Shown in pieces: positions 17,869 through 26,241 of a DNA stretch of 64,000 nucleotides (position 1 is its first letter; every line of letters starts with the position of its first letter). A program made the position numbers and the translations under genes. The stretch comes from DATAVB01 sp036267955 (GTDB lineage Bacteria > Actinomycetota > Actinomycetes > Mycobacteriales > QHCD01). Under the pieces are notes generated by a model. It did not search any database, was not told the DNA's origin, and worked only from the letters and a program-made list of their open reading frames with translations. The stretch is from NCBI GenBank assembly GCA_036267955.1, contig DATAVB010000058.1:1-64000 (forward strand). The letters run 5' to 3'.

Positions 17869-18633
17869 ATGAGCGAGCAGATCGAGCCGCGGCCGCCGGG
17901 GGACGGGCCGCACGGGTTGGCTGCCGATGTGCCGTCGGCGCTGGAAGCCCTACGACACGGGCGGTTGGAGGTCGAGGGCCGGCTCGTCGACGCCAGCAAC
18001 GCCACTCTCTACTGCTCGCTGACGCACGGCGACTTCGCCGCGGCGTGCGTCTACAAGCCGGTGCAGGGCGAGCGGCCGCTGTGGGACTTCCCGGACGGCA
18101 CACTGGCCGAGCGGGAGGTCGCCGCGTACGCGGTCTCGGCCGCCAGCGGCTGGGAGGTCGTTCCGCCGACCGTGCTGCGCGATGGTCCGTTCGGCACCGG
18201 AATGGTGCAGCTCTGGGTGGACGGTGACGAGACCGTAGACCTGGCCGAGCTGGCGCAGAGTGACAGCGAGTCGCTGCGCCGGATGGCGGTCTTCGATGCT
18301 GTCGTCAACAACGCCGACCGCAAGGGCGGGCACCTCATCCCGATGCCGGACGGGCACGTGTACGGCGTCGACCACGGAATCTGTTTCTCCACCGACGACA
18401 AGCTGCGCACCCTGCTGTGGCAGTGGGCCGGCGATGCGCTCACCGGCGAAGCGATCGAGGTGTTGTCCGGGTTGCGCGCGGAGCTGGAAGGTTCGCTGGG
18501 CGAGACGCTGCACGAGCTGCTCACCCGGCGCGAGGTGGCGCGGACCGTACGGCGGGTCGAGCGGATGCTGACCTTCGGCTGCCATCCCGAGCCGTCCGGC
18601 GACTGGCCGGCCGTGCCGTGGCCGCCTTTCTGA
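17869..18633 (+). CDS. SCO1664 family protein (PI3K/HipA-like kinase fold)
   Basis: A 254-residue member of the conserved SCO1664 family, related to phosphatidylinositol 3/4-kinase-like folds. Visible features are CVYKPVQGERPLWDFP (putative nucleotide-binding Lys), then the catalytic-loop-like FDAVVNNADRKGGH (Asp/Asn pair) and GVDHGICF, equivalent to a kinase metal-binding DHG. A kinase or AMPylase-like activity is inferred from these motifs only. It follows DUF3090 by ten bases, and the two families co-occur across Actinobacteria next to mshC, as here. Confidence 0.88.
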   Translation: MSEQIEPRPPGDGPHGLAADVPSALEALRHGRLEVEGRLVDASNATLYCSLTHGDFAAACVYKPVQGERPLWDFPDGTLAEREVAAYAVSAASGWEVVPPTVLRDGPFGTGMVQLWVDGDETVDLAELAQSDSESLRRMAVFDAVVNNADRKGGHLIPMPDGHVYGVDHGICFSTDDKLRTLLWQWAGDALTGEAIEVLSGLRAELEGSLGETLHELLTRREVARTVRRVERMLTFGCHPEPSGDWPAVPWPPF

Positions 18634-19368
18634 CTAGCCGACCTGTACGGCGGTGACGAAGCCGACCGCGGGCAAGGTTCCGGCACCGATCTGGCGGCGT
18701 TCGGCCTCGTAGAGCCGGGCGGCCAGCGCGGTCGCGTTGCGTTCATCGGTTACCCGGCTCAGGACGAGCCGCCACAGCGTCTCGCAGTGCTGGAGGCCGA
18801 TCCGCCGACCGTGCGGCTCGAGCGCGGCGAGCAGTTCGGCGCCGGTGTGCAGCGGGCGCTCGGCCGCGTCGCCGCGCTGCCGTTGCCAGCGCTCCAGCGG
18901 ATCGGCCGGCCGGCCGTCCGGATCGTCGGCCGCGTCGGCGAGCCCGGCGGAGTGCAGCAGGTCGACGGTGTCGTACAGGAACGCGGCGGCCGCCTGATCG
19001 GCCCGCTCGCGGGCAAACTCCTCCAGCACCAGGCGCCCGCCGGGAGCGAGCTTTCCGGCGGCGGCAGTCAAGGTCCCGGTCAGGTCGGGCAGATGGTGCA
19101 GTGACCGGGTGAACAGCACGGCGTCGAGCCCGTTGAGATCGACGTCGTCAAGGGTGCCGACCACCACGTCCACGCCGCGTTGCCGGGCGACCGCGCCGGC
19201 CTCCTCGTCCGGATCCACCCCGGTCACCGTCCAGCCGCGCCGACCGAGCTCGGCGGCCAGCGCGCCACGGCCGCAGCCGACCTCGAGAATCCGGGCCGGA
19301 GCGGGCGGCAGCAGCGGCTTCAACAATTCGTACGAGCGGGCGACTGCGAGCTGGGTCAGATCGGGCAC
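18634..19368 (-). CDS. Class I SAM-dependent methyltransferase
   Basis: A 244-residue methyltransferase with motif I EVGCGRGALAAEL (about residues 26-38), motif II VTGVDPDEEA and the post-motif FTRSLHHLPDL typical of UbiE-like small-molecule methyltransferases. The C-terminal half is helical. The stop lies directly against that of the SCO1664 gene (convergent, no spacer). Substrate unknown. Confidence 0.9.
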   Translation of the reverse strand: MPDLTQLAVARSYELLKPLLPPAPARILEVGCGRGALAAELGRRGWTVTGVDPDEEAGAVARQRGVDVVVGTLDDVDLNGLDAVLFTRSLHHLPDLTGTLTAAAGKLAPGGRLVLEEFARERADQAAAAFLYDTVDLLHSAGLADAADDPDGRPADPLERWQRQRGDAAERPLHTGAELLAALEPHGRRIGLQHCETLWRLVLSRVTDERNATALAARLYEAERRQIGAGTLPAVGFVTAVQVG

Positions 19369-19394
19369 GGCGACACTGTCTCACAGGCCCACCC

Positions 19395-19460
19395 GTGTTG
19401 ATCATGCGGAAACTGTTTGGGACACGCCGTTGCGAGCAACAGTTTCCGCATGATCAACAC
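19395..19460. repeat. Palindromic repeat, family 1, copy A
   Basis: Perfect 23-base arms (19395-19417, 19438-19460) with core GATCATGCGGAAACTGTT enclose a 20-base loop containing GGGACACGCCG. It lies between divergent genes (methyltransferase and YCII protein). Further copies are at 29637-29700 and 57477-57538, and a variant is at 38825-38886. Confidence 0.95.
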
Positions 19461-19536
19461 AGATTTGGGGGAGGGTTGTCGAATTCGGGCCGGGCCATGC
19501 GTCGTCGGGACGGACCCACCGAGTATTGGAGGAACG

Positions 19537-19875
19537 ATGAAATACCTGCTGATGATCTGCGTGGACCCGTCGGAGGAGATCGAGGTACCGCCAGACACCG
19601 ACGGCGCGGGTATCGAAGCCTGGCTCGCGGAGACCGAGCGCCGCAAGGTCCGGCTGGACGGTTCGCAGCTGCGGCCGACCAGCGAGGCGGTGACGGTGCG
19701 GGTGCGGGACGAGGGCACTCTGCTGACCGACGGCCCGTTCGCCGAGACGAAGGAACAGATGGCCGGATTCGACATCCTCGAGTGCGCCAGCATGGACGAG
19801 GCGGTCGAGATCGCCGCCCTGCACCCGGTCGCGAAGTTCGGAATGGTCGAGGTGCGCCAGTTCTGGCAGGACTGA
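19537..19875 (+). CDS. YCII-related domain protein
   Basis: A 112-residue single-domain protein of the YCII/DGPF family: MKYLLMICVDP at the start and the signature TDGPFAETKEQMAGFD (about residues 66-81). These small dimeric ferredoxin-like-fold proteins are often encoded beside ECF sigma factors in actinomycetes, but none is adjacent here. Function unknown. A TTGGAGG site lies about five bases before the ATG. It stands alone, just downstream of palindrome copy A. Confidence 0.93.
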   Translation: MKYLLMICVDPSEEIEVPPDTDGAGIEAWLAETERRKVRLDGSQLRPTSEAVTVRVRDEGTLLTDGPFAETKEQMAGFDILECASMDEAVEIAALHPVAKFGMVEVRQFWQD

Positions 19876-19988
19876 CAGCGCCGCTCGACCGGTGGCGTGA
19901 TGGCCGGGTTGGGTCACGGAAGATGTGGCGCTGCCGCTGGGTTGAGCCGGGGAGCGCGCCGGCCCGGTTGCGCGAGCCGCCGGATCGG

Positions 19989-19994
19989 TAGGGT
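19989..19994 (+). promoter_or_regulatory. -10 hexamer TAGGGT for mshC, leaderless
   Basis: TAGGGT ends seven bases before the ATG at 20002. This supports starting MshC at MQSWSAPEVP rather than at the ATG six bases earlier. Confidence 0.55.
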
Positions 19995-20001
19995 GATGCG
20001 C

Positions 20002-21225
20002 ATGCAGTCCTGGTCAGCTCCCGAGGTGCCAAGCCTTCCCGGCGACGCGCCCCCGCTCCGACTCTTCGACACCGCCACCGGTGCTGTCCAGGAGACCCGG
20101 CCGGGGCCGACCGCGACGATGTACGTCTGCGGCATCACTCCCTACGACGCGACCCATCTCGGGCACGCGGTGACCTACCTGACCTACGACATGGTCAACC
20201 GGTTGTGGCGGGATGCCGGTCACGACGTGCACTACGTGCAGAACGTGACCGATGTCGACGACCCGCTGTTGGAGCGGGCCGAGCGGGACGGTGAGGACTG
20301 GGTCGAGCTGGCCCGCCGGGAGACCGCGCTCTATGCCGAGGACATGACCGCGCTGCGGGTGCTGCCACCGAAGGATCTCGTCGGCGCCGTCGAGGCGATC
20401 CCGGAGATCGTGCCGCGGATCCAGACCCTGATCGACGCGGGCTCGGCGTACTACGTCGAGGACGATATCTACTTCTCGGTTGACGCCGACCCGGCGTTCG
20501 GCTGCGAGAGCCACCTGCCCCGAGAGACGATGCTGCGGCTGTTCGGCGAGAACGGCGGCGACCCGGACCGGGCGGGCAAGAAGAACGCGCTGGATCCCGT
20601 GCTGTGGCGGGCCGAACGGCCGGGGGAGCCGTCCTGGCCGACCACGCTCGGCGCCGGCCGACCCGGCTGGCACATCGAGTGCACCGCCATCGCCATCGGC
20701 CGGATCGGGGCCGGTTTCGACGTGCAGGGCGGCGGCCGGGACCTGATCTTCCCGCACCACACGATGAGCGCCTCGCACGGCGCGGCTCTGGTGGGCGAGC
20801 GGCCCTTCGCCCGCGGCTATGTGCACACCGGCATGGTCGGGTTGGACGGGGCCAAGATGTCCAAGAGCGACGGCAACCTGGTTTTCGTGCACAAGTTGCG
20901 TGCGAACGCCGATCCGGGAGCGGTCCGGCTCGCCCTGCTGGCCGAGCACTATCACGCGGACCGCGACTGGCAGCACGCCCGGCTGACTGAGGCACAGGAG
21001 CGGCTGGCCCGGTGGCGGGCGGCCGCGGCTGGCGCCACCGGTGCCGCGGGTCGGCCGGTGCTGGACGGGGTCCGGGCCCGGTTGACCGACGACCTCGACA
21101 CCCCTGGCGCATTGTCCATTGTGGACGATTGGGCTGCGGCAACGCTTGCCACTGAGGGCACCGACGCCGCGGCGCCGCAGTTGGTCCGCGATCTCGTGGA
21201 CGCCCTGCTGGGTGTCGTTCTCTGA
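20002..21225 (+). CDS. mshC: Mycothiol ligase MshC (Cys:GlcN-Ins ligase)
   Basis: A 407-residue enzyme that joins cysteine to glucosaminyl-inositol with ATP, the penultimate step of mycothiol synthesis. It is a cysteinyl-tRNA synthetase paralogue: MQSWSAPEVPSLPG is the typical MshC N-terminus, YVCGITPYDATHLGHA holds the zinc Cys43 and the HIGH-like HLGH (52-55), and KMSKS is at 285-289. GWHIECTAI and FPHHTMSASHGA are also present. Its length matches MshC rather than CysS, which has an extra anticodon domain. A leaderless TAGGGT promoter seems to drive it. Confidence 0.96.
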   Translation: MQSWSAPEVPSLPGDAPPLRLFDTATGAVQETRPGPTATMYVCGITPYDATHLGHAVTYLTYDMVNRLWRDAGHDVHYVQNVTDVDDPLLERAERDGEDWVELARRETALYAEDMTALRVLPPKDLVGAVEAIPEIVPRIQTLIDAGSAYYVEDDIYFSVDADPAFGCESHLPRETMLRLFGENGGDPDRAGKKNALDPVLWRAERPGEPSWPTTLGAGRPGWHIECTAIAIGRIGAGFDVQGGGRDLIFPHHTMSASHGAALVGERPFARGYVHTGMVGLDGAKMSKSDGNLVFVHKLRANADPGAVRLALLAEHYHADRDWQHARLTEAQERLARWRAAAAGATGAAGRPVLDGVRARLTDDLDTPGALSIVDDWAAATLATEGTDAAAPQLVRDLVDALLGVVL

Positions 21226-21263
21226 CCCTCGGCCCCGACGGTGACCTGGCCCGACTGCTTCGG

Positions 21264-21845
21264 TCAGGCCCAGAGGTCCTCGACGGTGCTGACGTGGGCG
21301 TGTGCCGGGAACAGCTTTTCGGTCAGGAAGCTGTGGGTGTCCGGGTCGCGGTCGGCGCAGGCGTCGCGTAGAACGACAATCCGGTAGTCGCGATCCATTG
21401 ATTCGCGCACAGTGCTCAGCACGACACCACTGGTGCTCAGCCCGGCAAGGACGAGCGTACTGACCGCTTGCGCGCGCAACTGCCGGTCGAGGTCGGTGGT
21501 GGAGAAGGCGCCGACCCGTGTCTTGCGGACCGTGATGTCACCGGGCTGGGGTTTGAGCCGGGGATGGATCTGGGTGGTCGGCGCGTCGGCGTGCAGCGCC
21601 GGCCGGCGCTCAGCGGAGGTCATTGCGGCGAAGATGCTGCTCTCGGGGATGGCGTCGAAGTCCGCGTCGTTGAACGCGACCCGGACCCAACCGATATGCC
21701 CGCCGCGTCCGCGGAGGCTGTCGACGGCGGTGCTGACCCGGTCGAGCAGCGCTTCGGTGTCGGGCAGTTGAGCGACGATCCCGTCCTGGTAGTCCATTAC
21801 GAGTAGGGCGGTGTGTTCCGGGTCGAGCGTGGGATTGTCAGGCAC
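21264..21845 (-). CDS. Isochorismatase-like hydrolase lacking the catalytic cysteine
   Basis: A 193-residue protein of the isochorismatase/cysteine-hydrolase fold. Asp18 (VMDYQDG) and Lys108 (VRKTRVGAF) of the usual triad are present. The third position, normally Cys in G-x-x-T-x-x-C-V-x-x-T, is Val141 in GLSTSGVVLST, while the cis-peptide neighbourhood is kept. It may therefore bind rather than hydrolyse, or use another chemistry; a subgroup with this TSGVVLST pattern exists, so it is not simply a mutation. It is the third gene of the MarR-MFS operon and overlaps the MFS stop by eight bases. Confidence 0.88.
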   Translation of the reverse strand: MPDNPTLDPEHTALLVMDYQDGIVAQLPDTEALLDRVSTAVDSLRGRGGHIGWVRVAFNDADFDAIPESSIFAAMTSAERRPALHADAPTTQIHPRLKPQPGDITVRKTRVGAFSTTDLDRQLRAQAVSTLVLAGLSTSGVVLSTVRESMDRDYRIVVLRDACADRDPDTHSFLTEKLFPAHAHVSTVEDLWA

Positions 21846-23256
21846 GTGTCTTGTCCTTTTCCGGGTTGGGTTTGGTCTCGGTGGTGCTGCTGGTCAATGA
21901 GCGGTCGAACGCCGTGATGAGCAGGAAGGCCACGCCGATGCCTATCAGCAGCAGCGCGAGGTGGTGCATGCCGCCGGTGTCGGCGGCGCGGCCGTAGAAG
22001 GCGCCCTGCGCGGCGGAGGAGATGATGGCGCCGAGGTAGCCGAAGGTTCGCAGCAGCCCGGCCGATGCGCCGATGTCGTCGGGGTTGGCCTGCCGGTAAA
22101 CCGAGTTCTGCAGGGCCAGGCTGTTGAGTCCCTGCGGTATGCCGACCACGAGCGCGACGACGATAAGCAACCAGACAGCCGCCGAGGAATGCAGGGTCAG
22201 CAGCAGCACGCAGCCGACGATCTGTCCGATCGCGGCGACGACGAGCTTGCCGCGCACGGCCTGGCGGCGGCCGGTGAGGAGCGACACGACGATCCCGGTC
22301 GCGAACAGCGGCAGGACGGCGAGGCCGGCTTGACTGGCGGAGAGACCGCGGCCGTCCTCGAGCCATTGGGTATAGCCGTAGAGGAAGCTGTACGACACGA
22401 CGTAGGCCAGCAGTGCGCGCAGGTACGTGGTGAGGAGCGGCACGTTGCCGCCGAGGATGCGCAGGTCGATGAACGGGTCGGCATGCGAGAGTTCGCGTGC
22501 GGTGAAGGCCGCGGCCGCGGCGACGGCGATGGCGAGCAGGTACCAGTCCTGGACGCGTGTGTGCATCAGGAAGAGCAGCAGCGCGACGAGAGTGCCGGCG
22601 AACAGACCCATACCGAGCAGATCGAGATTGAACGAGCGCTTCGGATCGGTCCGCGGTCGTTGCTCAGCCGGGGATGCCGAGGTGGGGAAGCGGCGCGCTC
22701 CGAGGACGCAGGCGAACAGCGCCAAGGGAATGTTGATGGCAAAGGTCGCCCGCCATCCCCCGATGCCGATCAGCAGGCCGCCCAGCGACGGACCGATCAC
22801 GGAAATGGTCTGGGTCGAGACCGCGAGCACCGTGAGCACGAATGCCGGACTGTCCTGGCCGGTCCGTTCGCTCTCGTCGCGGATGAGCCGCATCGCCGCC
22901 GGGTAGCCGGCGCAGGTGCCGAAGCCGAGGATGACCCGCGCGAGGATCAGCACTGCGAGGTTCGGCGCTAGCGTGCCGATCACACCCGCGAGCCCGACCA
23001 GAGCGGTGGCGGGCAGGAACAGGCGCCGCGGGCCGTACATATCGATCAGCCGGCCGACCACCGGCTGTCCGACTGCGGTGGCCAGGTACAGCGCGGAGAT
23101 CAGCCACGCGGTCGCCGATGCCGGCTCACCGAACGCGACGCCGATCGGCACCAACGCGACCGCGATGATCGTTGAATTGACCGGGTTGAGGACGGCGCCC
23201 GAGATCAGCGGTGCGAGCAGCTTTCGATCGAACATGCCTCTGGCCGGTGCGGTCAC
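21838..23256 (-). CDS. MFS drug transporter (DHA2/EmrB type)
   Basis: A 472-residue major facilitator with hydrophobic segments along its full length, of a size suited to 14 membrane helices. The motif after helix 2 reads GRLIDMYGPRRLFLP, and VLNPVNSTIIAVALVPIG opens the first helix, as in DHA2 multidrug exporters. I chose the GTG at 23256, whose bases overlap the stop of marR (GTGA); the next candidate is ATG at 23235. A role in drug or metabolite export controlled by the upstream MarR protein is inferred from context. Confidence 0.88.
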   Translation of the reverse strand: MTAPARGMFDRKLLAPLISGAVLNPVNSTIIAVALVPIGVAFGEPASATAWLISALYLATAVGQPVVGRLIDMYGPRRLFLPATALVGLAGVIGTLAPNLAVLILARVILGFGTCAGYPAAMRLIRDESERTGQDSPAFVLTVLAVSTQTISVIGPSLGGLLIGIGGWRATFAINIPLALFACVLGARRFPTSASPAEQRPRTDPKRSFNLDLLGMGLFAGTLVALLLFLMHTRVQDWYLLAIAVAAAAAFTARELSHADPFIDLRILGGNVPLLTTYLRALLAYVVSYSFLYGYTQWLEDGRGLSASQAGLAVLPLFATGIVVSLLTGRRQAVRGKLVVAAIGQIVGCVLLLTLHSSAAVWLLIVVALVVGIPQGLNSLALQNSVYRQANPDDIGASAGLLRTFGYLGAIISSAAQGAFYGRAADTGGMHHLALLLIGIGVAFLLITAFDRSLTSSTTETKPNPEKDKTRA

Positions 23257-23696
23257 GACTCGACGATTCGGTCGAGCAGGACCATCGCCTCGTCGACCAC
23301 GGCCAACTCGGCGTCGGTGAGTCGTTCGGCCAGAGTGCGGGCCAGCCATTCCTGGCGTGAGGCGCGGGCTCCGTGCCCGTACGCCCGTCCCGCCGGTGTG
23401 AGGAAGATGAGCTGGCGACGGCCGTCGGCGGGGTCGTCCTCGCGGCGGACCAGACCCTGCTTCTCCAGCGCCGCAACCGTTGCCGCCATCGACTGCGGAC
23501 GGACCCGCTCGGCGCCGGCCAGGGTGCTTGTCGAGGATGGCTCATGGATCGCGAGCCGGGCCAGCGCCGATGCCTGCGCGGAGGTCAACTCGCCGACGGC
23601 CGACGCGTCCTGCAACTGTCGCCGTAGCCGGCCGAAGAACACTCGTAACGTCTGCGCGGTCGCGACCGCCGATGCGGGAACTGCGGTTGGAGCCAT
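23253..23696 (-). CDS. MarR family transcriptional regulator
   Basis: A 147-residue winged-helix regulator. The recognition region is SSTSTLAGAERVRPQSMAA (19 residues), followed by LEKQGLVRREDDPADGRRQ, the MarR wing signature. It probably represses its own operon with the MFS exporter and the isochorismatase-like gene, releasing DNA on binding a phenolic or drug ligand. I prefer the ATG at 23696, six bases after a TATCCT -10 hexamer, over the GTG at 23702. Its stop overlaps the next start by four bases. Confidence 0.9.
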   Translation of the reverse strand: MAPTAVPASAVATAQTLRVFFGRLRRQLQDASAVGELTSAQASALARLAIHEPSSTSTLAGAERVRPQSMAATVAALEKQGLVRREDDPADGRRQLIFLTPAGRAYGHGARASRQEWLARTLAERLTDAELAVVDEAMVLLDRIVES

Positions 23697-23702
23697 ATAC
23701 AC

Positions 23703-23731
23703 AGGATAGGCTGAACAGGTAACCCTGTCTA
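23703..23731 (-). promoter_or_regulatory. Promoter with embedded operator for the marR operon
   Basis: On the minus strand TAGACA (23731-23726), a 17-base spacer and TATCCT (23708-23703) form a good promoter six bases ahead of the ATG at 23696. The palindrome ACAGG-GTTA-CCTGT (23728-23715) starts in the -35 and fills the spacer, where a bound MarR dimer would block RNA polymerase. Autoregulation is inferred. Confidence 0.65.
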
Positions 23732-23742
23732 TTTGAGAGCGG

Positions 23743-25974
23743 TCAACTGGCCGTGCCGGCCGAGGCGGGCTCGGGTGGCTGGGGTTCGGGCGATTGAGGC
23801 TCCAGTGCCGGCTCCGGAGTCTGCAGACTGCTGCCCTCGATATCGATGTCGGGGGTGATCCGGTCCAGCCAATGCGGCATCCACCAGGCCCACTTGCCCA
23901 GCAGCGCCATGACGGCCGGCACCAGGATCATCCGGATCACGCTGGCGTCGATCAGCACCGCGACCGCCATTCCCACCGCGAGCATCTTCACGGTCGGGTC
24001 GGGGTCCAGTACGAAGCTGGTGAAGACGACCACCATGATCGCCGCGGCTGTGGTGATCACCCGAGCGGTGCCACCGATCCCGATCGCCACGCTGCGGTGC
24101 GAGTCGTTCGTCCGCATCCAGGCCTCGTGCACCCGGGATAGCAGAAACACCTCGTAGTCCATCGACAGGCCGAAGACGATCGCGAACATCAGCATCGGGA
24201 CGAACGCCGGTATCGGCAGCTTCTCGTGGATGCCGACCAGCTCGGATCCCCAGCCCCACTGGAAGATCGCGACCATCACGCCGTACGCGGCGCCGACCGA
24301 GATCAGGTTGAGGATGCCGGCCTTCGTGGCGATCACGACCGACCGGAACGCGACGGTGAGCAGGATGAAGGCCAGTGCCACGACGGCGAGGATCAGCCAC
24401 GGCATCCGGTGCGAGATCTTCTCGGTGAAGTCGACGTAACCGGCGGTGGTGCCGACCAGGTAGGTCTTCGCGGGGATGGTCGGCAGCACGGAGTCACGCA
24501 GGTGATCTACCAGATCGGTGGTCTTGCGGTCCTGCGGCGAGGTGGTGGGCACCACGGTCAGCACCGACGTGTTTCCCGCGCTGTTGGTGGACGGCGCCGA
24601 CACCGAGGCGACGCCCGGCGTCTTGGCGAGCGTGCTCTGCGCGTTCGTGAGCAGCGTCTGATTGTCCTGGGTGGACTGCTTCGGCAGGGCGAACGCGACG
24701 GTCAGCGGACCGTTCGCGCCGGGGCCGAATCCCTTGGCCACCAGGTCGTACGCCCGCCGGACGCTGTCGGAGGTCGGGTTGGTGCCGGCGTCCAACTGTC
24801 CCAGTCGCAATGAGAACAGCGGAATCGCCAGGATGCACAGGACAATCGTGGAGGCGATCGCCCACGGCCACGGCCGGTCGCTGACCCGCTTGCCCCACCG
24901 GGCGAACGCGCCGTGTTCGTGGCCGGGTTGTGCCGCGACCGCGGCCTGCCGGCGGCGGATTGCGGCGACCGCGCGGACATTCTGTTTCGCCACACCCAGG
25001 AAGGCCGGGGTCAAGGTCAGTGCGGCCAGGATGGTGACCGCGACCACCACGGCCGAGGCCAGGCCCATCGCGCCGACGAACGGGACCCCGGAGACATAAA
25101 GCCCCAGGATGGCAACCACCACGGTGCTGCCGGCCACCACGACCGCGCCACCGGAGGTGCTGGTGGCGTTCCCGGCGGAGTCGATGACGTCCATGCCGTG
25201 ATCGACGTTCTCCCGGTGCCGGGCGACCAGGAAGAGGCCGTAGTCGATCGCGACGCCCAGTCCGAGGAGGGTTGCGACGGTTGGCGCGGTGGTCGGGAAA
25301 TCGGCAGCGGCGGCGAGCAGCCCGACCAGCGAAAGCCCAGCGAGCACGCTGAAAACGGCCGAGAGCAGTGGAATCAGCGCCGACGCTATCGACCAGAACA
25401 TGAAGATCAGCAGCAGCAGGGCGCAGGTCAGGCCGATGATCTCGGACGTCCTGTCGTCGGTCTCCTGGCCGATCTGGCCGGCGCCGCCGCCGTACTCCAC
25501 CTGCAGGCCGGCCGATCGGGCCGGTGCCACCGCCTTGTCGAGCTGCCTGAGGTAGTCGGTGTCCAGCGATGCGGGCACGACGTTCCACGAAGCCGTGCCA
25601 TATGCGATCGTGCCGTCCTTGGAGACGCGTCCGGTGCTGGCGCTCGCCAGTGGGCTGGTCGCCGCGATGACGTGCGGCAGTTTTCCGACATTCGCCATCG
25701 CGGTGTTGACCGGTGTCGTCTGGTCGGCGACCTTGCCGGTCTTCGCGTGGAACACGATCTGCCCGGCATAGCCGCTCTGTGCGGGAAATTGCTTCTTCAA
25801 CAGATTGAGTCCATCCGCGGACTGGCTGCCGGGCACCGTGTAGTTATTGACGAAGGTGCCACCAAATGCGCCACGCAGGACCACCAGCACGACCACAATG
25901 ACCAGCCAGGCGGCAATGACGGTCCAATGGTGACGAGCGCACCGGCGCCCGAGCCGCTGCAGGAATTCGTGCAT
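23743..25974 (-). CDS. MMPL/RND family transporter
   Basis: A 743-residue membrane protein of the MMPL family. It has an N-terminal helix (TVIAAWLVIVVVLVVL), a large extracytoplasmic loop with VNNYTVPGSQSADG, a block of membrane helices containing GLGVAIDYGLFLVARHREN, a second loop, and a second block containing FGLSMDYEVFLLSRVHE. These paired GxxxDY segments carry the proton-relay residues. Such pumps export lipids or drugs. The C-terminus is a low-complexity Pro/Glu tail (PEPALEPQSPEPQPPEPAS). It is not in the marR operon transcript: its end lies upstream of the marR promoter. Substrate unknown. Confidence 0.93.
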   Translation of the reverse strand: MHEFLQRLGRRCARHHWTVIAAWLVIVVVLVVLRGAFGGTFVNNYTVPGSQSADGLNLLKKQFPAQSGYAGQIVFHAKTGKVADQTTPVNTAMANVGKLPHVIAATSPLASASTGRVSKDGTIAYGTASWNVVPASLDTDYLRQLDKAVAPARSAGLQVEYGGGAGQIGQETDDRTSEIIGLTCALLLLIFMFWSIASALIPLLSAVFSVLAGLSLVGLLAAAADFPTTAPTVATLLGLGVAIDYGLFLVARHRENVDHGMDVIDSAGNATSTSGGAVVVAGSTVVVAILGLYVSGVPFVGAMGLASAVVVAVTILAALTLTPAFLGVAKQNVRAVAAIRRRQAAVAAQPGHEHGAFARWGKRVSDRPWPWAIASTIVLCILAIPLFSLRLGQLDAGTNPTSDSVRRAYDLVAKGFGPGANGPLTVAFALPKQSTQDNQTLLTNAQSTLAKTPGVASVSAPSTNSAGNTSVLTVVPTTSPQDRKTTDLVDHLRDSVLPTIPAKTYLVGTTAGYVDFTEKISHRMPWLILAVVALAFILLTVAFRSVVIATKAGILNLISVGAAYGVMVAIFQWGWGSELVGIHEKLPIPAFVPMLMFAIVFGLSMDYEVFLLSRVHEAWMRTNDSHRSVAIGIGGTARVITTAAAIMVVVFTSFVLDPDPTVKMLAVGMAVAVLIDASVIRMILVPAVMALLGKWAWWMPHWLDRITPDIDIEGSSLQTPEPALEPQSPEPQPPEPASAGTAS

Positions 25975-26241
25975 AATCGACCCCCGTGATCACCGTGCTG
26001 CGAGCGTAAATGACGATCTCATGGGCGGAGTGTGAATCTGCTAATAAGTATCGAGAATTGTCCCGACAGAAATGCTCGATGTCGATATTGAATTCCTAAT
26101 TCGCATATATGGCAGCGAGTTGGCCGCTTGTGTATGCCGGCGGAATATTTCGCAGGATACGTTCCAAAGAACGATATTCGCACGTTCTCTGCCAATAGCG
26201 TCCGGTGTGGACGCATCCGGGTGGCCGGGTAGATTTGCCGC
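25975..26241. promoter_or_regulatory. AT-rich divergent intergenic region
   Basis: This 267-base region separates the divergent MMPL and alpha/beta-hydrolase genes. Its middle (about 26030-26200) is visibly richer in A and T than the rest of the window, with ATATTGAATTCCTAATTCG and CATATATGG. It should hold both promoters. Short ORFs on each strand lack codon bias and are not called. Confidence 0.5.
26230..26235 (+). promoter_or_regulatory. -10 hexamer TAGATT, leaderless
   Basis: TAGATT ends six bases before the ATG at 26242, which has no ribosome site; a leaderless transcript is likely. Confidence 0.55.

Noticed and set aside
19395..19460. Palindrome copy A considered as a plain intrinsic terminator
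   Set aside because: It lies between divergent gene starts, where no terminator is needed, and has no T tract; loop conservation also argues for another role.
21264..21845. Isochorismatase-like gene considered as a pseudogene because of the missing Cys
   Set aside because: The frame is full length with Asp and Lys kept and the TSGVVLST pattern resembles a known subgroup, so it is probably functional in another way.
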